The translations under genes were made by a program, and so were the position numbers. Shown here piece after piece: positions 35,644 through 43,918 of a stretch of 64,000 nt of DNA (its first letter is position 1; each line of letters starts with the position of its first letter). The notes below the pieces were generated by a model. It did not search any database and was not told the DNA's origin. It was given only the letters and a program-made list of their open reading frames with translations. The DNA is from Rothia halotolerans (GTDB taxonomy: Bacteria; Actinomycetota; Actinomycetes; Actinomycetales; Micrococcaceae), in the NCBI RefSeq assembly GCF_004136635.1, contig NZ_NOIU01000002.1, forward strand, positions 990,028 to 1,054,027, given 5' to 3'.

Positions 35644-36999
35644 GTGGTTCTCTTTACGCTCGTCGCATCGCACCGGAATGTCGATCTCAACACCGTGGCC
35701 AGGCTGTCCACGGGGGTCGACGCGCTCCCCCATGCCCTGGTGACCCATGGCTCCCTCGAGGGCCTCGTCACCCTCTCCACCTGCAACCGCCTGGAGCTCT
35801 ACGCCGACGCCCCCTCCCGCCCCGGCGCGGTGGACGAGTGCGTCGACGCGCTCGTGGCCCAGATCTCCCGCTCCACGGGGCTCGACGCCGGCTTCGTCGC
35901 CGACTCGCTCGAGCTCCACCGCGAGGAGGACGCCGCGGCCCACCTGTTCACCGTCGTCTCGGGCCTGGAGTCGGCCGTGGTCGGCGAGCGGGAGATCACC
36001 GGGCAGGTGCGCCGGGCCCTGATCGACGCCCAGGAGGCCTCCGCCGCCTCGGGCGAGCTCATCCGGCTGTTCGAATCGGCGGCCCGCACCGCCCGCGCCG
36101 TCGGGACCCAGACCTCGCTCGGCGAGCGCGGCCGCTCGATCGTCTCCGTGGCGCTGGACCTCGCCGAGGACGTCGCCCCCGCCCGCTGGGACGCCTCCCG
36201 CGCCCTGGTCTTCGGCACCGGCGCCTACGCCGGGGCGACCATGGCGGCGCTGGCCGAGCGCGGCTGCGCCGACGTGCACGTCTACTCCGGCTCCGGACGC
36301 GCCCGGGAGTTCACCGACAAGCGCGGGGGCTCCCCCGTCGAGCGCGAGGAGCTGGGCCGGGCGATGCGCGAGTCCGACATCATCATCGGCTGCAGCGGCG
36401 GCTCGGCCCCGATCGCGGCCGGCACGCTGCCGGAGGGCCCGCGCGTCGTCGTGGACCTGGCCCTGACGCGGGACTTCGACCCCTCGGTCGCGGATCTGGA
36501 CGGCGTCGAGCTCATCACGCTCGAGTCGGTGCGGCTCGCGGCGCCGGAGGAGACCGACGAGTCCGTCGAGGCCGCCCGGCGCATCGTCGACCGGGCCGCG
36601 GCGGACTTCGCGACCCACCGCAGCGAGCGCTCGGTGGACACCGCGATCGTCGCCCTGCGCCGGCACACCATGGCCATCCTGGACTCCGAGATGGAGAAGG
36701 TCCGCGGCCAGTACGGCTGCGGGGCCCAGGCGGACCAGCTCGAGTTCGCGATGCGCCGCATGATGCATTCGCTGCTGCACACCCCCATGGTCAAGGCCCG
36801 CAAGCTCGCCGCCGCCGGCCGCGAGGAGGAGTTCTTCTCCGCGATCGAGGCCCTCTACGACCTGCAGGTCGAGGCCCCCGAGGAGCCCCGGGAGCAGCCC
36901 GCGCCCTCCCGCGGCTCGCTGGCCGCCGGGTACCCCGCCGCGCAGACGCCCGCCGAGGAGCCCGACGACGAGCTCTGCCGCCGCCCCCGGGCCTCCTGA
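35644..36999 (+). CDS. hemA: Glutamyl-tRNA reductase
   Basis: Reduces glutamyl-tRNA to glutamate-1-semialdehyde with NADPH, the committed step of C5 heme synthesis. 451 residues. Active-site Cys47 is in TLSTCNRLELY; the ligand-binding EREITGQVRRAL and nucleotide-fold FGTGAYAGATM segments follow. The C-terminal dimerisation helices end in a ~50-residue disordered Pro/Glu-rich tail. The GTG at 35644 gives the family N-terminus (VLFTLVASHRNVDL). It is divergent from hemE, so the first enzyme and the later steps can be co-regulated from one intergenic region. Confidence 0.96.
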   Translation: MVLFTLVASHRNVDLNTVARLSTGVDALPHALVTHGSLEGLVTLSTCNRLELYADAPSRPGAVDECVDALVAQISRSTGLDAGFVADSLELHREEDAAAHLFTVVSGLESAVVGEREITGQVRRALIDAQEASAASGELIRLFESAARTARAVGTQTSLGERGRSIVSVALDLAEDVAPARWDASRALVFGTGAYAGATMAALAERGCADVHVYSGSGRAREFTDKRGGSPVEREELGRAMRESDIIIGCSGGSAPIAAGTLPEGPRVVVDLALTRDFDPSVADLDGVELITLESVRLAAPEETDESVEAARRIVDRAAADFATHRSERSVDTAIVALRRHTMAILDSEMEKVRGQYGCGAQADQLEFAMRRMMHSLLHTPMVKARKLAAAGREEEFFSAIEALYDLQVEAPEEPREQPAPSRGSLAAGYPAAQTPAEEPDDELCRRPRAS

Positions 37000-37077
37000 C
37001 CCCGCCGGATCCCGCCCCGCCCGCTTGCGCTCAGCGAAATCCCCGGCCTCCCGCACCGGACCGCGGCCCGGCCTGGG

Positions 37078-37089
37078 TAGGCTGAGGGC
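37078..37089 (+). promoter_or_regulatory. Promoter of the DUF3107 gene
   Basis: TAGGCT at 37078-37083, 6 nt before an ATG at 37090. Either a leaderless 92-residue form is made, or the RNA starts here and translation begins at the better-supported ATG at 37135. Confidence 0.45.
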
Positions 37090-37134
37090 ATGACACGGCA
37101 GCCGTGGCTGCGCCGACACACGGAAGGGACCCGC

Positions 37135-37368
37135 ATGGAGATCAAGATCGGCATCAAGGACGTCGCCCGCGAGGTGGTCATCGACTCGACCCAGGAGCCC
37201 GACGAGATCGTCGCCTCCGTCTCGGAGGCCATCGAGAACAAGACCCTGCTGAAGCTGGTGGACGCCAAGGGCACCGCGACCCTCATCCCCGGCGAGTCGC
37301 TCGGCTACGTCGAGATCGGCGCCGAGACCAAGCGGCACATCGGCTTCGGGCCGTTCACCGACGCCTAG
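37135..37368 (+). CDS. DUF3107 family small protein
   Basis: Actinobacterial protein of unknown function, 77 residues: MEIKIGIKDVAREVVIDS, a central helical AIENKTLLKLVDAKGTATLIPG region and a C-terminal HIGFGPFTDA. The start at 37135 is chosen because GGAAGGGA precedes it and relatives begin at this point. An in-frame ATG 45 bp upstream has a leaderless-type -10 and would add 15 residues. It is followed by a strong terminator. Confidence 0.85.
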   Translation: MEIKIGIKDVAREVVIDSTQEPDEIVASVSEAIENKTLLKLVDAKGTATLIPGESLGYVEIGAETKRHIGFGPFTDA

Positions 37369-37387
37369 GCCCGTACCGCACGCCCTC

Positions 37388-37423
37388 CGAGGGGCCCGGC
37401 TCCGCGCGGAGCCGGGCCCCTCG
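37388..37423 (+). terminator. Hairpin after the DUF3107 gene
   Basis: Perfect 16-bp stem (37388-37403 with 37408-37423) with a GCGC loop, 19 bp after the stop. No T-tract. Confidence 0.8.
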
Positions 37424-37470
37424 GCGCGTTCGCCTGCTCACCTTCCCTGCGAATTCCCAGCGCTTCGGGC

Positions 37471-37571
37471 TAGACTGGGGAGGTCCACAGGATGACCGGT
37501 CGTCACGTGATATGTGTGCACCACCCCGCCGCCGCCCGGGCGGAAGGCCTCTTCGGAAAGAGGCCCGCCCG
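37471..37571 (+). promoter_or_regulatory. Promoter and structured leader of the DEAD-box helicase gene
   Basis: TAGACT at 37471-37476 is a possible -10. It would give an RNA leader of over 200 nt, containing a hairpin with arms 37537-37553 and 37558-37571 (8 + 6 bp with a 3-nt bulge). Long structured leaders are common in cold-shock RNA helicase genes and may allow autoregulation (inference). Confidence 0.45.
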
Positions 37572-37696
37572 CGAGCGCAGAATGACCCGCGATCGGCTTC
37601 CGCCCGTCATGCCGACCCGCCGGACGGCGGTCATGCCGCCGCGACCTCGACGTCGCCGGCGGCCCGTCGGCGCCCGCACCGATCGGAGCAGCTCAC

Positions 37697-39331
37697 GTGA
37701 GCAACGAAACCATCCCGTCAACCCCCGCCGAGGACCTCGAGGTCGCCCAGGCCGTGAACGCCGAGTCCACCGCCTCCACCGCGGCGGTCGAGCCCGAGGT
37801 CGAGGAGAAGACCTTCGCCGACTACGGCGTCCGCCAGGACATCTGCGACGCCCTGGCCGCCCAGGGCATCCTCCGCCCCTTCCCCATCCAGGCCCTGACC
37901 CTGCCGGTGGCGCTGTCCGGGCAGGACATCATCGGCCAGGCCAAGACCGGCACCGGCAAGACCCTCGGCTTCGGCCTGCCCGTCCTCCAGCGCGTCTCGG
38001 GCCGCTCGGACGCGGGCTGGGAGAAGCTGCGCTCCCCCGGCGCCCCGCAGGCGCTCATCATCGTCCCCACCCGCGAGCTGGCCGTCCAGGTCGGCAGCGA
38101 CATCGCCGCCGCGGCGAAGACCCGCGACGCCCGGGTCGCGACGATCTACGGCGGGCGGGCCTACGAGCCGCAGATCGCCGAGCTGGAGCGCGGCGTCGAG
38201 GTCGTCGTCGGCACCCCCGGTCGGCTCATCGACCTGCACCGGCAGAAGCACCTGAACCTGGGGCAGGTCACCGAGATCGTGCTCGACGAGGCCGACGAGA
38301 TGCTGGACCTCGGCTTCCTGCCCGACGTCGAGAAGCTGCTGGCCGCCGTCCCCGAGGTCCGCCACACCATGCTGTTCTCGGCGACTATGCCCGGCCCGGT
38401 CATCGCGATGGCCCGCCGCTACATGTCCCGCCCCATGCACATCCGCGCCTCGACGCCGGACGACGAGGGCCACACCAAGAAGGACATCCGCCAGGTCATC
38501 TACCGGGCGCACCCGATGGACAAGGACGAGCTGATCGCCCGCGCCCTGCAGGCCGAGGGCCGCGGCCGCACCATCATCTTCACCAAGACCAAGCGCGCCG
38601 CCGCCCGGGTCTCTGAGGAGCTCATCCGCCGGGGCTTCGCCGCCGGCGCGATCCACGGCGACCTCGGCCAGGGCGCCCGCGAGCAGGCCCTGCGCGCGTT
38701 CCGCAACGACAAGGTGGACGTGCTGGTCGCGACCGACGTCGCGGCCCGCGGCATCGACGTCGTGGACGTGACCCACGTGATCAACTTCCAGTGCCCCGAG
38801 GACGAGAAGATGTACCTGCACCGCATCGGCCGCACCGGCCGCGCGGGCAACAAGGGCACCGCGATCACGCTGGTGGACTGGGAGGACGTCCACCGCTGGT
38901 CGCTCATCAACAAGGCGCTGGACCTGGGCGTGCCCGAGCCGGTGGAGACCTACTCCTCCTCGCCGCACCTGTTCGCCGACCTGGGCATCCCGAAGGGCAC
39001 CAAGGGCCGTCTGCCCAAGGAGAAGCAGACCCACGCCGGGCTCGAGGCCGAGGAGCTCGAGAGCCTCGGCGGGCCCGACGACCGCCAGGAGCGGCGTCGT
39101 CCCTCCGAGGGCCGCGGGGGCGGCTCGCGCGGCCGCTCCGAGCGCGGCGGCCGAGGCCGCTCGGGCTCCGAGGGAGAGGGACGCGGCGGGCGCGAGGCGC
39201 GCCGCGGCGGCTCGGAGGAGGGCTCCGGCCGGCGCGGGGGCGGCTCGGGCGATCGCCCGCGGCGCCGCCGGACACGCTCCGGCTCGGGCTCCCCGCGGCG
39301 GAACGGCGGCGGCTCGGCCGGGCAGGAGTAG
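37697..39331 (+). CDS. DEAD-box ATP-dependent RNA helicase
   Basis: Remodels RNA in ribosome assembly or mRNA decay. 544 residues. Motif Q region FPIQALTLPVAL, motif I AKTGTGKT, PTRELAVQ (Ia), TPGRLID (Ib), motif II LDEADEML, motif III FSATMPG, motif V VATDVAARGID, motif VI HRIGRTGRAG. From about 455 the tail is Gly/Arg/Ser-rich with RGG-like repeats, typical of RNA-binding extensions. The GTG at 37697 has GGAG 8 nt before it. The DNA methyltransferase begins 8 bp after its stop and probably shares its transcript. Confidence 0.94.
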   Translation: MSNETIPSTPAEDLEVAQAVNAESTASTAAVEPEVEEKTFADYGVRQDICDALAAQGILRPFPIQALTLPVALSGQDIIGQAKTGTGKTLGFGLPVLQRVSGRSDAGWEKLRSPGAPQALIIVPTRELAVQVGSDIAAAAKTRDARVATIYGGRAYEPQIAELERGVEVVVGTPGRLIDLHRQKHLNLGQVTEIVLDEADEMLDLGFLPDVEKLLAAVPEVRHTMLFSATMPGPVIAMARRYMSRPMHIRASTPDDEGHTKKDIRQVIYRAHPMDKDELIARALQAEGRGRTIIFTKTKRAAARVSEELIRRGFAAGAIHGDLGQGAREQALRAFRNDKVDVLVATDVAARGIDVVDVTHVINFQCPEDEKMYLHRIGRTGRAGNKGTAITLVDWEDVHRWSLINKALDLGVPEPVETYSSSPHLFADLGIPKGTKGRLPKEKQTHAGLEAEELESLGGPDDRQERRRPSEGRGGGSRGRSERGGRGRSGSEGEGRGGREARRGGSEEGSGRRGGGSGDRPRRRRTRSGSGSPRRNGGGSAGQE

Positions 39332-39339
39332 CCCGCGCC

Positions 39340-40227
39340 GTGGAGCTGGAGTTGACCGGCCCGGATCTGGTGATCCGGGCCGACAACATGGACGTGCTGC
39401 GGCGGCTGCCCCGGGGGCGGTTCTCGATGATCTACGTCGACCCGCCGTTCAACACCGGCAGGCCCCAGGTCCGCCGCGGCCTCAGCACGCGCCCCGCCGC
39501 GCCCGAGGAGGGCGACCGGCGGGGCTTCAAGGGCCGCACCTACTCCTCGGTGCTGCAGACCCTCTCCCGGTACGACGACGCCTTCGAGGACTACTGGTCC
39601 TTCCTGCTGCCGCGCCTGGAGATCGCCCGGGAGCTGCTCGCCGAGGACGGGACGCTGTACCTGCACCTCGACTACCGCGAGGTGCACTACGCCAAGGTGA
39701 TGTGCGACATCGTCTTCGGACGCGAGTCGTTCCTCAACGAGATCATCTGGGCCTACGACTACGGCGCGCGGGCCAAGCGCCGCTGGCCGACCAAGCACGA
39801 CAACATCCTGGTCTACGTCAAGGACCCGGCGCGCTACCACTTCTGCTCGGAGGAGGTGGACCGCGAGCCGTACATGGCGCCCGGCCTCGTCACCCCGGAG
39901 AAGGCCGCTCGGGGCAAGCTCCCCACGGATGTCTGGTGGCACACCATCGTCTCCCCCACCGGCAAGGAGAAGACCGGGTACCCGACGCAGAAGCCGGCGG
40001 GCCTGGTCCGCCGGATGGTCACTGCATCCTCGCGGCCCGGCGACTGGGTGCTGGACTTCTTCGCCGGCTCCGGGACCCTGGGCGCCGTCGCGGCCGCGGC
40101 GGGGCGCCGCTACGTGTGCGTGGACTCCAACGACCAGGCCATCTCCACGATGCGCTCGCGGCTGGAGGAGGCCCGGTTCATCGATGTCGACGCCGAGGGG
40201 CGCGTGAGCGAGCTGCCGGCGGGGTGA
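39340..40227 (+). CDS. Orphan beta-class DNA methyltransferase (N4/N6 amino type)
   Basis: S-adenosylmethionine-dependent DNA methyltransferase, 295 residues. The catalytic motif DPPF (34-37, in YVDPPFNTG) precedes the cofactor motif DFFAGSGT (239-246), the order of the beta class; target base A or C cannot be told. The central ~150 residues should hold target recognition. GYPTQKPAGLVRRM before the cofactor motif is typical. No restriction endonuclease lies nearby. The GTG at 39340 is the best start; GGAG is 11 nt upstream, within the helicase 3' end. Confidence 0.88.
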   Translation: MELELTGPDLVIRADNMDVLRRLPRGRFSMIYVDPPFNTGRPQVRRGLSTRPAAPEEGDRRGFKGRTYSSVLQTLSRYDDAFEDYWSFLLPRLEIARELLAEDGTLYLHLDYREVHYAKVMCDIVFGRESFLNEIIWAYDYGARAKRRWPTKHDNILVYVKDPARYHFCSEEVDREPYMAPGLVTPEKAARGKLPTDVWWHTIVSPTGKEKTGYPTQKPAGLVRRMVTASSRPGDWVLDFFAGSGTLGAVAAAAGRRYVCVDSNDQAISTMRSRLEEARFIDVDAEGRVSELPAG

Positions 40228-40234
40228 GCCCGGC

Positions 40235-41071
40235 TCAGCCCGCCGGGCGCGCCTGCGCCCTGATGGCCTCCAGCGCCTCGGGCGACGTCGTGTTCTCCCC
40301 CAGCCGGTTCGGCTTCCCGGCCCCGTGGTAGTCGCTGGACCCGGTGACGATCAGCTCGTGCCGGGCCGCGTAGTCCATCAGCCAGGCCTGCGCCTCGGGC
40401 GGGTTGTCCCGGTGGCGGACCTCGAGGCCCGCCAGGCCCGCCTCGACCATCTCGTCGAAGACGTCCTCGGAGACGACGCGGCCGCGGGCGCTCGCCAGCG
40501 GGTGGGCGAAGACGGGGACTCCGCCGGCCTCGCGGACCAGGCGCACGGCGTCGGCGGGGTCGGGCGCGTAGTGGGGGATGTAGTAGCCGGTGCTGGGCCG
40601 CAGGATGGTGGCGAAGGCCTCGGAGCGATCCCCGCACACCCCCGCCGCGACCAGGGCGTCCGCGATGTGCGGGCGGCCCACGGTGGCGTCCGCCCGCACC
40701 TGGGAGAGCACCGCCTCCCAGTCGATCGGGTAGTCCTCGGCGATCCGCTCGACCATCCGGCGGGCGCGGTCCATGCGCGCCGCGCGCGAGCGCCCGATCT
40801 CCTCCATGAGCCCCGGCGCGAGCGGGTCCTGCAGGTAGCACAGCAGGTGCACCGAGATCCCGCTGGAGCTGGAGCAGGAGACTTCCATGCCGGGCACGAA
40901 GTCGAGGCCCAGCTCCTCGGCGCGGCGCCGGGCCGGGCCCCATCCGGCGGTGGTGTCGTGGTCGGTCAGCGCGACCGTGGTCAGGCCCGCCTCCACCGCC
41001 GCCTCCATGACCTCGGCGGGGCTCTGCGTCCCGTCGGACGCCGTGGAGTGGGTGTGCAGATCGATGCGCAT
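40235..41071 (-). CDS. PHP-domain phosphoesterase
   Basis: Metal-dependent phosphatase or nuclease of the polymerase-and-histidinol-phosphatase family, similar to RNase AM (YciV), which degrades 3'-phosphoadenosine 5'-phosphate or RNA 5' ends. 278 residues. Metal ligands: DLHTHSTASDG (4-14), TDHDT, E in GMEVS, H in FAHPLA and the SDYHG end motif. The ATG at 41071 follows both GGGAG and a TAGCCT box at leaderless distance. It converges with the methyltransferase, leaving 7 bp between stops. Confidence 0.88.
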   Translation of the reverse strand: MRIDLHTHSTASDGTQSPAEVMEAAVEAGLTTVALTDHDTTAGWGPARRRAEELGLDFVPGMEVSCSSSSGISVHLLCYLQDPLAPGLMEEIGRSRAARMDRARRMVERIAEDYPIDWEAVLSQVRADATVGRPHIADALVAAGVCGDRSEAFATILRPSTGYYIPHYAPDPADAVRLVREAGGVPVFAHPLASARGRVVSEDVFDEMVEAGLAGLEVRHRDNPPEAQAWLMDYAARHELIVTGSSDYHGAGKPNRLGENTTSPEALEAIRAQARPAG

Positions 41072-41083
41072 GCTCCCAGGCTA
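41072..41083 (-). promoter_or_regulatory. Leaderless-type promoter of the PHP gene
   Basis: TAGCCT on the minus strand (41083-41078), 6 nt before the ATG. The gap GGGAGC could also act as a ribosome site on a longer RNA. Confidence 0.45.
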
Positions 41084-41147
41084 CCCGTGCGGGGCGGGCG
41101 CACCCCGCGACAGCGCCGCCCGGATGCCCCGCCGCCGCCCGCCCGGC

Positions 41148-41160
41148 TATCGTGGGAGGC
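41148..41160 (+). promoter_or_regulatory. Leaderless-type promoter of the aminopeptidase P gene
   Basis: TATCGT at 41148-41153, 7 nt before the ATG. Confidence 0.5.
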
Positions 41161-42717
41161 ATGACTTCTTCTCAGCAGCCCCTCGAACCGGGATCCGACG
41201 AGGACCGGGACCAGACGCTCGCCGAGCGCGCCGAGAACCGCTCGCGCCCCCCGCGCTCCGAGGCCTTCAGGAGCTTCATGGCCCGGGGCTGGGCCTCCGC
41301 CCCCGAGCACGAGCCCGAGCGCGCCCCCGTGGCCGATGCCGCCCGGCAGCGTCGCGAGGCCCTCTCCGCCCGCTTCCCCGGCGAGCGCCTGGTCATCCCC
41401 GCCGGCCCCCTCAAGGTCCGCTCCAACGACACCGACTACCGCTTCCGCCCGCACTCCGCCTTCGCCCACATGACCGGCCTGGGCCTGGACCACGAGCCCG
41501 GCGCCGTGCTGGTCCTGGAGCCGGCCCAGGACGACGCCGCCGGCCGCCCGCGCCACGAGGCCGCCCTGTACTTCCGCCCGCTGGCGGGCCGGGACACCGA
41601 CCAGTTCTACTCCGACCCGCGCTACGGCGAGTTCTGGGTGGGGCCGCAGCCGACGCTGGCCGAGGTCCGGGCCGAGTACGGGATCGAGTGCCGCGACCTC
41701 TCCGAGCTCGAGGTCGCGGTGACCAAGAACGCGGGCAACCAGGCGCTGGGCGGGGTCCGCGTCCGCCTGGTCCGCGAGGTGGACCTCGACGTGGACGCGC
41801 TCGTGGACACCTCCCGCTACAACACCGGCGTCGACCTCGAGGAGTCCGACGGCCTGGACGCCCGGCTCGCCGAGGTGCTCTCGGAGCTGCGCCTGGTCAA
41901 GGACGAGATCGAGGTGGAGAACCTGCGCCGCGCGATCGCCTCGACCGCGCAGGGCTTCGAGAACATCGTGCGCAGCCTGCCGCGGGCGCTGGAGCACCGG
42001 CGCGGCGAGCGGGTGGTGGAGACCGCGTTCTTCACCGCGGCGCGCACCGAGGGCAACGACGTCGGGTACGAGACGATCGCGGCGTGCGGCAACAACGCGA
42101 CCGTCCTGCACTGGATCCGCAACAACGGGGCCGTGGAGGCCGGCAAGCTGCTGCTGGTCGACGCCGGGGTGGAGGACGACACGCTCTACACCGCGGACAT
42201 CACCCGCACCCTGCCGGTGGACGGCCGCTTCACCGAGATCCAGAAGAGGATCTACGACGCGGTCCTGGCCGCCGCCGACGCCGCCTTCGCCGCGGCCGTG
42301 CCCGGCAACCGGTTCCGCGACGTCCACGCCGCCGCGGTCCGCTCGCTGGCGGAGTCCCTGCACGCCTGGGGACTGCTGCCGGTCTCGGTCGAGGAGGCGG
42401 TCTCCGATGCCGGCGGCCAGCACCGGCGCTGGATGCCGCACGGCACGAGCCACCACCTCGGCCTGGACGTGCACGACTGCGCGCAGGCCAAGCGGGAGCT
42501 CTACGTCGACGGCGTGATCGAGCCCGGCATGGTCTTCACGATCGAGCCCGGACTCTACTTCAAGGAGGACGACCTGGCGATTCCCGAGGAGTACCGGGGC
42601 ATCGGGATCCGGATCGAGGACGACGTCCTCATCACCGCGGACGGCCCCGAGAACCTCAGCGCGGCGCTGCCGCGCACCACCGGGGAGATCGAGGCCTGGA
42701 TGGAGGGGCTGCGCTGA
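41161..42717 (+). CDS. pepP: Xaa-Pro aminopeptidase (aminopeptidase P, M24B)
   Basis: Dimanganese peptidase that releases N-terminal residues before proline. 518 residues. An N-terminal AMP_N domain (about 60-220) is followed by the pita-bread catalytic domain with ligands in VDAGVEDDTLYTADITR (two Asp), HGTSHHLGLDVHD (His), EPGLYF (Glu) and GIRIEDD (Glu). The first ~45 residues are a charged extension. The ATG at 41161 is preceded by GGGAGG and by a -10 box at leaderless spacing. It ends before a bidirectional terminator. Confidence 0.94.
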   Translation: MTSSQQPLEPGSDEDRDQTLAERAENRSRPPRSEAFRSFMARGWASAPEHEPERAPVADAARQRREALSARFPGERLVIPAGPLKVRSNDTDYRFRPHSAFAHMTGLGLDHEPGAVLVLEPAQDDAAGRPRHEAALYFRPLAGRDTDQFYSDPRYGEFWVGPQPTLAEVRAEYGIECRDLSELEVAVTKNAGNQALGGVRVRLVREVDLDVDALVDTSRYNTGVDLEESDGLDARLAEVLSELRLVKDEIEVENLRRAIASTAQGFENIVRSLPRALEHRRGERVVETAFFTAARTEGNDVGYETIAACGNNATVLHWIRNNGAVEAGKLLLVDAGVEDDTLYTADITRTLPVDGRFTEIQKRIYDAVLAAADAAFAAAVPGNRFRDVHAAAVRSLAESLHAWGLLPVSVEEAVSDAGGQHRRWMPHGTSHHLGLDVHDCAQAKRELYVDGVIEPGMVFTIEPGLYFKEDDLAIPEEYRGIGIRIEDDVLITADGPENLSAALPRTTGEIEAWMEGLR

Positions 42718-42751
42718 GCGGCCGCTGAGCCCGGGCCCTCCCGCCCCCGCG

Positions 42752-42792
42752 CGACGACGCCCCGGCCGGATCACCCGGCCGGGGCGTCGTCG
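42752..42792. terminator. Bidirectional terminator after pepP
   Basis: Perfect 18-bp stem (42752-42769 with 42775-42792), loop ATCAC, between convergent pepP and the general stress protein gene. Confidence 0.85.
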
Positions 42793-42851
42793 TACCCCGG
42801 GGCGTGCGGCCGGGAGGGGGCTCGCGGGCCGGACGGGCCCGCCGGGGACGG

Positions 42852-43823
42852 TCAGCTCCGCGCGCCGTCCCGGTCCTCGTCCGAGCCGGCGCCGGCTCCC
42901 CCGCCGGAGGGGCGGTCGGCCCCGTCAGCGGACTGGCCGCCGCCGTCCGAGGGGCGGTTCTCCGTCCCGGCCTCGAGGCCGGGCGGCCGAGGCGTGGAGG
43001 CGGATGCGGGCGCAGGGGCGGTCGGAGATGCCCCGCCAGCGGATCCCGGCGAAGGCTCGACGCTGTCCGCCTCGTCCTCGCGCAGGCCGAACCGCGGCCG
43101 GCCGTCCGGCAGGTCCTGGAAGTCGCGGGCCTGGGACCGCCGCTCCGGCTGCCCCTCCTCGCGCTGGCCGAAGGCGGGCGGGCCGGCCGGCGTCGTCCCC
43201 GGGGCCGCCTGGCCCGAGGCGGGCTGCCCCGGCGCGGACTGGCCGGGACCCGGCTGGCCGGAGCCGGGCTGGCCCGTCCCGCCCGGCGTCGGCTGGCGCG
43301 GCGGCTGCTCCTCCGGGGTGGGGCGCAGCGGACCGCGGGAGGCCTGCCCGCCCAGCAGGCGCCGGGCCTCGCTGGCCTCCTGCGGGACGCACACCAGCTC
43401 GTAGGTCCCCGCCACGAGCTGGCCCACCGCCGTGAAGTTCCGGGAGGACCCCCGGCGCGCGTAGGTGATGACGGTGAAGATCATCCAGAACGCGACGCCG
43501 ATCGGCACGGCGGTGAGGAACGCCGCGAGCCAGCTGTCCCCGGCGAAGAGCACGAGCAGCAGGGCCAGCAGGATGCCGTAGAAGAGCCCCTGCACCGCGC
43601 CGGAGGCAGCGACCTTGGCGTAGGAGAGCGTGCCCACCACGTGCTCCACCTGCCGCAGGTCGGTGCCGACGATGCTGAGGTGCTGCACGGGGAAGCCCCG
43701 CTCGGCCAGCAGGTCCACGGCCCCCTGCGCGTCCTCGTACTTCGGGTAGCGCGCCACGGTCACGGAGCTGGGCAGTTGGGAGGAGCGGGCCGCCGCGATC
43801 CTGGAGTTTCCGGAGATAGCCAT
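42852..43823 (-). CDS. General stress protein 17M/YflT-like membrane protein with low-complexity tail
   Basis: 323 residues. The N-terminal ~70 residues form the YflT-like fold (VARYPKYEDAQGAVDLLAERGFPVQHLSIVG). Two hydrophobic helices follow (about 82-103 and 108-130). The C-terminal half, about 165-323, is a disordered Pro/Gly/Gln/Ser tail with repeated GQPGxGQ and GQxAxGQ units. The function is unknown; Bacillus relatives are stress-induced. The ATG at 43823 has only a close GGAG. It is divergent from the PRC/MgtE-N/CBS gene, a pairing common in actinobacteria. Confidence 0.8.
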   Translation of the reverse strand: MAISGNSRIAAARSSQLPSSVTVARYPKYEDAQGAVDLLAERGFPVQHLSIVGTDLRQVEHVVGTLSYAKVAASGAVQGLFYGILLALLLVLFAGDSWLAAFLTAVPIGVAFWMIFTVITYARRGSSRNFTAVGQLVAGTYELVCVPQEASEARRLLGGQASRGPLRPTPEEQPPRQPTPGGTGQPGSGQPGPGQSAPGQPASGQAAPGTTPAGPPAFGQREEGQPERRSQARDFQDLPDGRPRFGLREDEADSVEPSPGSAGGASPTAPAPASASTPRPPGLEAGTENRPSDGGGQSADGADRPSGGGAGAGSDEDRDGARS

Positions 43824-43906
43824 ACTCCATTTTCCCCGAAGACGTCCGCGCCGCGCACCACGAGGCGGCGGTATCGCCATAGGTGAACCCCGCCGCCCTG
43901 AATGAG

Positions 43907-43918
43907 TACGCTGGGACG
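43907..43918 (+). promoter_or_regulatory. Leaderless promoter of the MgtE-N/CBS gene
   Basis: TACGCT at 43907-43912, then 6 nt to the GTG. It supports the start at 43919 over the in-frame GTG at 43883. Confidence 0.5.

Noticed and set aside
43195..43320. Repeated GQP-type units as a collagen-like or CRISPR-like array
   Set aside because: They are codons of the low-complexity tail of the stress protein. The units are short and irregular and there are no spacers.
43883..43918. Earlier GTG start for the MgtE-N/CBS protein
   Set aside because: It adds 12 residues not typical of the family, and a -10 box overlaps this stretch at 43907-43912.
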